Part shown: one piece after another, positions 59,989 through 64,000 of the stretch
Layout of the letters: every line of letters starts with the position of its first letter
How positions within the stretch are numbered: position 1 is the first letter of the stretch
Assembly (NCBI GenBank): GCA_965656875.1
Contig: CBFHMJ010000033.1
Location: 1 to 64,000, forward strand
Reading direction: 5' to 3'
DNA from: CBFHMJ01 sp965656875
GTDB taxonomy: Bacteria > Pseudomonadota > Gammaproteobacteria > Enterobacterales > Alteromonadaceae
Length of the DNA stretch: 64,000 bases
Translations under genes and position numbers: made by a program
Notes under the pieces: model-generated
Seen by the model: the letters and a program-made list of their open reading frames with translations, nothing else
Databases searched by the model: none
What the model was told of the DNA's origin: nothing

Positions 59989-61500
59989 ATGAAGTATGCA
60001 TACCTGTTGTTATCAGGTTCACTGCTGGTGAGTTTGTCCACGGTTGGAAAGGAACTCAAAACACCAGATTTTTCGTTGTTGAATCAGCAGATTTCCCAAA
60101 CAAAAGCATTCGCTAAATTACCGTTTGGCACGTCAATCATTGCGATTAAAAATGATGAGATTATTTATTCCGAGCATAGTGGTTTTGCTGACGTCGCAAA
60201 TCAGATCCCGGTAAACTCAAACACTCCGTTTTATATTGCCTCTGCGACTAAGCCATTCACCGCCCTGACTATGTTACTCAACAAACAGCAAAAACTGATC
60301 GATACGTCTATGCCGTTGAGTAAGATGTTTCCTGAGATTGATATCGCCGGTGTGGACTCATCACGCGTCACAATAAAACACTTGCTGACTCATACCAGTG
60401 GAATAGAAAACAATGGGTTAGTCCTGGCAACTGCTTACAGCGGTATTTACAACCAACAAAGTTTAGAACGTTTAGTGTATAAATCGTCTACTTCGGCCGG
60501 CAACGCTGTAGGGGATTTCAAATACAGTAATGTCGGTTACAACATCGCAAGTGTATTTACTGACCGAGCACTGAATCAGCCCTGGCAGCGTCAGTTACAA
60601 ACGCAAATCTTTGATCCACTGGGGATGAAACAGACCTCTGCGACCCGGAGCGCGTTTAAGTTCAAGAGTAATCCGGTCGCAAAACCTTATTCGATGATCG
60701 TGCCACCTCGGAGCGAATCGGTTTATCTGGAAAAATATGATGATACGCTGCATGCCGCTGGTGGAATGTTTGCCAGTAGCGGTGATCTGGCCCGTTTTAT
60801 CAGGGCGCAGATTAATCAGGGAAAGATTGATGGACGACAAGTATTTCCTATTGGAGTCATTAATAAATCGCAACAGAAGCAAGTAACAATTGCCACCATG
60901 TTTGAAAACTTCACCCGAGATGGATACGCCTGGGGTTGGTATACCGGGGATTATAAAGGTGAACGAATGCTGCATCACTTTGGCGGTTTTGCTGGAACCT
61001 ACGCACATTTATCCTTTATGCCAGAGAAAAAATTAGGTTTAGTCGTGCTCAATAATGAGGATTTTTTGAGCCGAAAACTGACATCACTGATCGCTGACTA
61101 TGTGTATGGTGTATTGCTGAATGAGCCTGATATTAATCAGACCATTAAACAACGTTTTGCAGCGTTGAATAAAAAGGTTGTCGGAATTGATTCGATGGTG
61201 TCTGAACAGCAGGCACGGATACAAAGCCGGACATTGCAGCTTTCATTGCCGAAGTCTGATTATGTGGGGGAGTATCGCCACGGTCTGTTAGGCTCGATGT
61301 TTGTTTCACTCAATCAATCTGATTCGCTGGTTTTTTCGTGGGGTAGGCTTCAAGCTGAAGCAACAGGACTCAACAAACCGGATCATGTGCGTATCGCATT
61401 CAATCCATCGAAGGGAGAAGTAGGAAAATTCAATGTTGATGCAACTCAGGGTGTTCAACAGTTTCACTATGACGGCCAGGTTTTTGAGCGAGTACCATGA
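59989..61500 (+). CDS. serine hydrolase of the beta-lactamase/penicillin-binding (class C) group
   Basis: This 503-residue protein has an N-terminal signal peptide. The catalytic Ser-Ala-Thr-Lys (SxxK, near residue 84), the Tyr-Ser-Asn (YxN, near 183) and a His-Phe-Gly-Gly motif near 330 define the serine beta-lactamase/esterase fold. The C-terminal ~150 residues form a lipocalin-like barrel common in this group. Probable periplasmic or secreted esterase or peptidase; substrate unknown. Confidence 0.85.
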   Translation: MKYAYLLLSGSLLVSLSTVGKELKTPDFSLLNQQISQTKAFAKLPFGTSIIAIKNDEIIYSEHSGFADVANQIPVNSNTPFYIASATKPFTALTMLLNKQQKLIDTSMPLSKMFPEIDIAGVDSSRVTIKHLLTHTSGIENNGLVLATAYSGIYNQQSLERLVYKSSTSAGNAVGDFKYSNVGYNIASVFTDRALNQPWQRQLQTQIFDPLGMKQTSATRSAFKFKSNPVAKPYSMIVPPRSESVYLEKYDDTLHAAGGMFASSGDLARFIRAQINQGKIDGRQVFPIGVINKSQQKQVTIATMFENFTRDGYAWGWYTGDYKGERMLHHFGGFAGTYAHLSFMPEKKLGLVVLNNEDFLSRKLTSLIADYVYGVLLNEPDINQTIKQRFAALNKKVVGIDSMVSEQQARIQSRTLQLSLPKSDYVGEYRHGLLGSMFVSLNQSDSLVFSWGRLQAEATGLNKPDHVRIAFNPSKGEVGKFNVDATQGVQQFHYDGQVFERVP

Positions 61501-61524
61501 TGTGCGAGTAGGGCGTGTCGATAA

Positions 61525-61555
61525 TGTCAGAAGCAACCGATGATTGCTTCTGACA
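61525..61555. terminator. hairpin between convergent genes
   Basis: TGTCAGAAGCAA (61525-61536) pairs perfectly with TTGCTTCTGACA (61544-61555) around a seven-base loop. It has no T run and is placed where the serine hydrolase and methyltransferase genes meet. Confidence 0.55.
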
Positions 61556-61606
61556 TACTGTGTGTAACTTAGTCGATGTTAAGTCACTGATATTAAGTGA
61601 ATGACG

Positions 61607-62365
61607 TTATGCGACTTTAGTACATACAAAAATCGCTCGTCCGATTTCATCTGCGCCAAAATCTTCTTTTACCCGGAACATATATATATTTTCAAAACCT
61701 GCATTGGTCAGACTGCTACGAATCTCCTGTTCGGAATAGCATTTCTGATCGATGATGGAATCATGACGTTGCCATAATTCACCCGCCCGATGAAATGATG
61801 TAATGGTTAAGCGGCCATCGCCGGAAGCTTTATCGTAAGTTGTGTGAGCAGTACACACGACATCATCTTCAACAACATTAAAGTTAATTTCATTGTTGTC
61901 CTGGCCCCAGTAGTATTCAAACCCTTCTTCCATACGCAAATCAAACAAGTAGGTGCCGCCCGGTTTTAGCGCCTGTGCAATATTGGTGAAGATCATTTCA
62001 AGCTCATTGAGTTTGATGGTGTGGTTCAGGCTGTCGCACAGACATAACGCAGCATCGAATGGCTCATCAACGGTGAAATCCCGTGCGTCGGCAACAAAAA
62101 ATGAAGCGTCTGGTACTTTTGCTGAAGCTACTTCAACCATCTTTGAAGAACCATCAAAACCGGTCATTTTATAGTTGCGTTGTTGCAGCGCTTCAGTCAC
62201 TTTGCCCGTGCCGCAGCACACGTCCAGGATCGTGCTACCTTCAGGATTTTTAGATAACACAAAGTGTTCTATGGCAGGGAACACATTCAGGCTTTTACCT
62301 TCAACGTGCTTTTCGTACATCGATGCAATAATGTCATAAGCTGCATACTCAAAACTGTCCGTCAT
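61607..62365 (-). CDS. SAM-dependent methyltransferase
   Basis: This 252-residue class I methyltransferase has motif I Leu-Asp-Val-Cys-Cys-Gly-Thr-Gly (near 46-53), an acidic end of strand 2 (Gly-Phe-Asp-Gly-Ser), motif II Ala-Asp-Ala-Arg-Asp-Phe, and Leu-Lys-Pro-Gly-Gly-Thr at motif III. It lies downstream of a type II thioesterase on the same strand, so it might methylate an NRPS/PKS product. The substrate cannot be read from sequence. Confidence 0.85.
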   Translation of the reverse strand: MTDSFEYAAYDIIASMYEKHVEGKSLNVFPAIEHFVLSKNPEGSTILDVCCGTGKVTEALQQRNYKMTGFDGSSKMVEVASAKVPDASFFVADARDFTVDEPFDAALCLCDSLNHTIKLNELEMIFTNIAQALKPGGTYLFDLRMEEGFEYYWGQDNNEINFNVVEDDVVCTAHTTYDKASGDGRLTITSFHRAGELWQRHDSIIDQKCYSEQEIRSSLTNAGFENIYMFRVKEDFGADEIGRAIFVCTKVA

Positions 62366-62470
62366 AACGACTCCTAACTACTCATTTGATGCTTTTAATA
62401 AGCATTTATTGTTGATTAGAATATTGAAAAATACTAAATAAGAATTGTTTAAATAAACCTTTGCGCTATT

Positions 62471-62518
62471 GAGTTCCCGACAACGAATGTCGGGTAACTC
62501 ATCAGGGTCTACAGACCC
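62471..62518 (-). terminator. double hairpin behind the thioesterase gene
   Basis: An imperfect stem (GAGTTcCCGAC with GTCGGgtAACTC, 62471-62500) is followed by a perfect short one, GGGTCT-AC-AGACCC (62505-62518). It lies between two minus-strand genes and is probably the transcript end for the thioesterase. Confidence 0.5.
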
Positions 62519-62542
62519 AAATATTTATGATGAATTAAGAAA

Positions 62543-63250
62543 TTAAGTGATGGATTTTCTGATCATTTCGCAGATTGCCGGGTAATCATCGTGAATAAAA
62601 AAGTGGTGGCCAGAAAATTCATGAATGGTGAATCGTCCTTTGCAATAATTACCCCAGTGTTCGAACGCTTCCATCGACACTAAACGATCATTGTCGCTGT
62701 AAAATGCTGTGATAAAGCCGTCAATCTGTATTGCAGGCCCTTGATGGCGGTACGTTTCAATGACTTTATAATCGTTTCTGATAATGGGTAGGAACGTTTG
62801 TAATAACGCTGGAAAATCAAAGAGTTCCTTTGGTGTGCCATCGATTTTCTTAAGTTCAGCGATCAGTCCCTTGTCATCGAGAATGTGATAATCAGGTTCG
62901 GTGTAGCGGTGTTCCGGGCCATTTCGACCGGACAGGAACAGTCCGAGAGGTTGTGGCAATCCTTCAGCAATCACTTTGCGTACTAATTCGTACACCACAA
63001 CGGAACCCATACTGTGACCATACATCACCCAAGGCCTGCCACTTTGCAGTTCAGGCTTTATCCGCTCAAATAAATCATCCACGGTGGCCTGCATCGTGTC
63101 GGTAAAAGGTTCGTTCATACGTCTGCCGTGACCCGCTGGTTCTAACGGAATAACAACAAATTGGTCGCCCAGCGGTTGCTGCCATTTACCATAGGTGGAT
63201 TCGGCGATGCCTCCCGCATAAGGAACAGCAAAAAAATTAATTTTTTCCAT
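62543..63250 (-). CDS. type II thioesterase (GrsT/SrfD-like)
   Basis: This 235-residue protein has an alpha/beta-hydrolase fold with the external thioesterase signature. Visible features are Pro-Tyr-Ala-Gly-Gly near the start, Glu-Pro-Ala-Gly-His-Gly-Arg-Arg (about 38-45), Tyr-Gly-His-Ser-Met-Gly-Ser (Ser near 80), an Asp in Asn-Asp-Arg, and Ser-Gly-His-His (about 218). Such enzymes clear misprimed carrier proteins in NRPS/PKS pathways. The stand-alone carrier at 9436 lies far away, so its real partners are probably outside the right end of the window. Confidence 0.85.
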   Translation of the reverse strand: MEKINFFAVPYAGGIAESTYGKWQQPLGDQFVVIPLEPAGHGRRMNEPFTDTMQATVDDLFERIKPELQSGRPWVMYGHSMGSVVVYELVRKVIAEGLPQPLGLFLSGRNGPEHRYTEPDYHILDDKGLIAELKKIDGTPKELFDFPALLQTFLPIIRNDYKVIETYRHQGPAIQIDGFITAFYSDNDRLVSMEAFEHWGNYCKGRFTIHEFSGHHFFIHDDYPAICEMIRKSIT

Positions 63251-63286
63251 CGTGTTTTCCTTGATTAGCCATACGCATACTCCAGA

Positions 63287-64000
63287 TTAAAAGCTGATAT
63301 TGATACCAAGGTCGGCTCGCCAGTCAAAAGACATGCTGCCAAACTCGCTATCGTCTTTGCCCATTGGTAGTAATACGTCCAGCGTGATTTCCGCATTGTC
63401 GAAATAGCGTGAACTCAGGTTAATGGAACCGAGTGTTGAATGATCTTCCAGCCCTCGGGTAAAGCTGAAACCCCAGCTAAAGTTATCAGTGAAACGGTTG
63501 CCCGAGCCTTCTGTCAGTGCGTCCTGACTGATGGTAAACGCGAAATAACGATGTTGATTGCGGCCATAGGCAAGGGAGTTAAGCCAGTTTGCGCTTAGCA
63601 TTCCTTTGGGGGATGCGGGTTGGTCCAGTGCGCCGTAGATTTCTCGTAAGTCGTCTTTGTTGTAGGCATCCTGAATGTAGTAGTACTCGCCACGAAAGGT
63701 CAGATGGGTATCAAGCATCTCATAAGTGAGACCCAGCAAGTAAGTAAGCCAGTTACCACGTTCGTCTTTTAAATCACCGGGTGCTGGATAGGTAATGACA
63801 GGTAAATTGTCATCTCCCGGATTTCCGGTGAATTGTTGGGTGGTGGTCTTGCGATACTGAGATTTTTCGCGCATGGCGATATTAACGGTAGTCGACAGCT
63901 CGCCTTTACTTTCACCAGTGAATACCAACGGATCGCCAGATAAGGACAGCGCCGCTGCGTGACCGGTTTCGGCTGAGTTGTAATAAACCACATTAAAATC
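63287..64000 (-). CDS. outer-membrane beta-barrel protein, C-terminal part (5' cut by window)
   Basis: The frame stays open beyond the right edge, so only the last ~238 residues are seen. Alternating amphipathic strands, rich in Tyr/Phe/Trp, end in Ile-Ser-Phe. The terminal Phe is the BAM-recognition signature of outer-membrane barrels. Family unknown; it could be a porin or a transport protein linked to the genes beyond. Confidence 0.65.
   Translation of the reverse strand, partial: DFNVVYYNSAETGHAAALSLSGDPLVFTGESKGELSTTVNIAMREKSQYRKTTTQQFTGNPGDDNLPVITYPAPGDLKDERGNWLTYLLGLTYEMLDTHLTFRGEYYYIQDAYNKDDLREIYGALDQPASPKGMLSANWLNSLAYGRNQHRYFAFTISQDALTEGSGNRFTDNFSWGFSFTRGLEDHSTLGSINLSSRYFDNAEITLDVLLPMGKDDSEFGSMSFDWRADLGINISF

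Overview
The window reads as chromosome from a Gram-negative bacterium, most likely a gammaproteobacterium rich in secondary metabolism. The evidence is lipoproteins with lipoboxes, an RND pump with its periplasmic adaptor, an outer-membrane beta-barrel ending in Phe, a secreted protein with a GlyGly-CTERM-like tail, and moderate GC content. I cannot name the genus. No tRNA, rRNA or CRISPR array was seen. Both ends cut through genes.

Region by region. (1) 1-4500 is the tail of a polymorphic-toxin locus. It holds the C-terminus of a large toxin with a lipoprotein candidate immunity gene, then four displaced toxin-tip/immunity pairs and an IS3-family transposase remnant. (2) 4755-10636 holds a flavin monooxygenase-like gene and, divergent from it, a four-gene cassette: a Cys-nucleophile alpha/beta hydrolase, a stand-alone adenylation enzyme, a carrier protein and a SyrB2-like non-heme iron halogenase with the diagnostic His-Gln-Ala motif. 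This is the logic of syringomycin-type chlorination of a carrier-bound amino acid. (3) 10852-17710 holds a three-gene operon of unknown role that begins with a c-type-heme-motif protein. It converges on a giant Ser/Thr kinase/cyclase-like/ATPase fusion. (4) 17987-31080 (minus strand) is a class I lanthipeptide locus: LanC, LanB, two identical precursors, a C39-peptidase ABC exporter and an HlyD adaptor. A large secreted delta-60-repeat protein follows it. (5) 32288-37927 is a second RiPP locus of graspetide type. Three tandem precursors share one leader, and each core is bounded by cysteines. They are followed by an MvdC/MvdD-like ATP-grasp ligase, an SDH/ClpP-fold serine protease, a MauE-like membrane protein, a MauD-like thioredoxin and an ABC exporter. 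(6) 39252-50901 encodes a [2Fe-2S] ferredoxin, a putative diiron oxygenase, two ATP-grasp proteins with three ligase modules in total, and MFS, RND/adaptor and EamA exporters. This looks like a non-ribosomal, ATP-grasp-built peptide pathway with its own efflux. (7) 50929-61500 is mixed: a GFA-family protein, a SIMPL protein, hydrolases, a 5'-truncated cupin, a 290-bp tandem repeat, a papain-like protein, and a CHASE2/M48 protease group. (8) 61607-64000 holds a methyltransferase, a type II thioesterase and the end of a beta-barrel protein.

The window is therefore a biosynthetic island with four separable systems side by side: a chlorination cassette, a lanthipeptide, a disulfide-capable graspetide and an ATP-grasp/diiron pathway. 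The graspetide locus and the ATP-grasp/diiron locus are the strongest candidates for undescribed systems. Functional statements rest on motifs read by eye and on gene neighbourhood; no database search was run.
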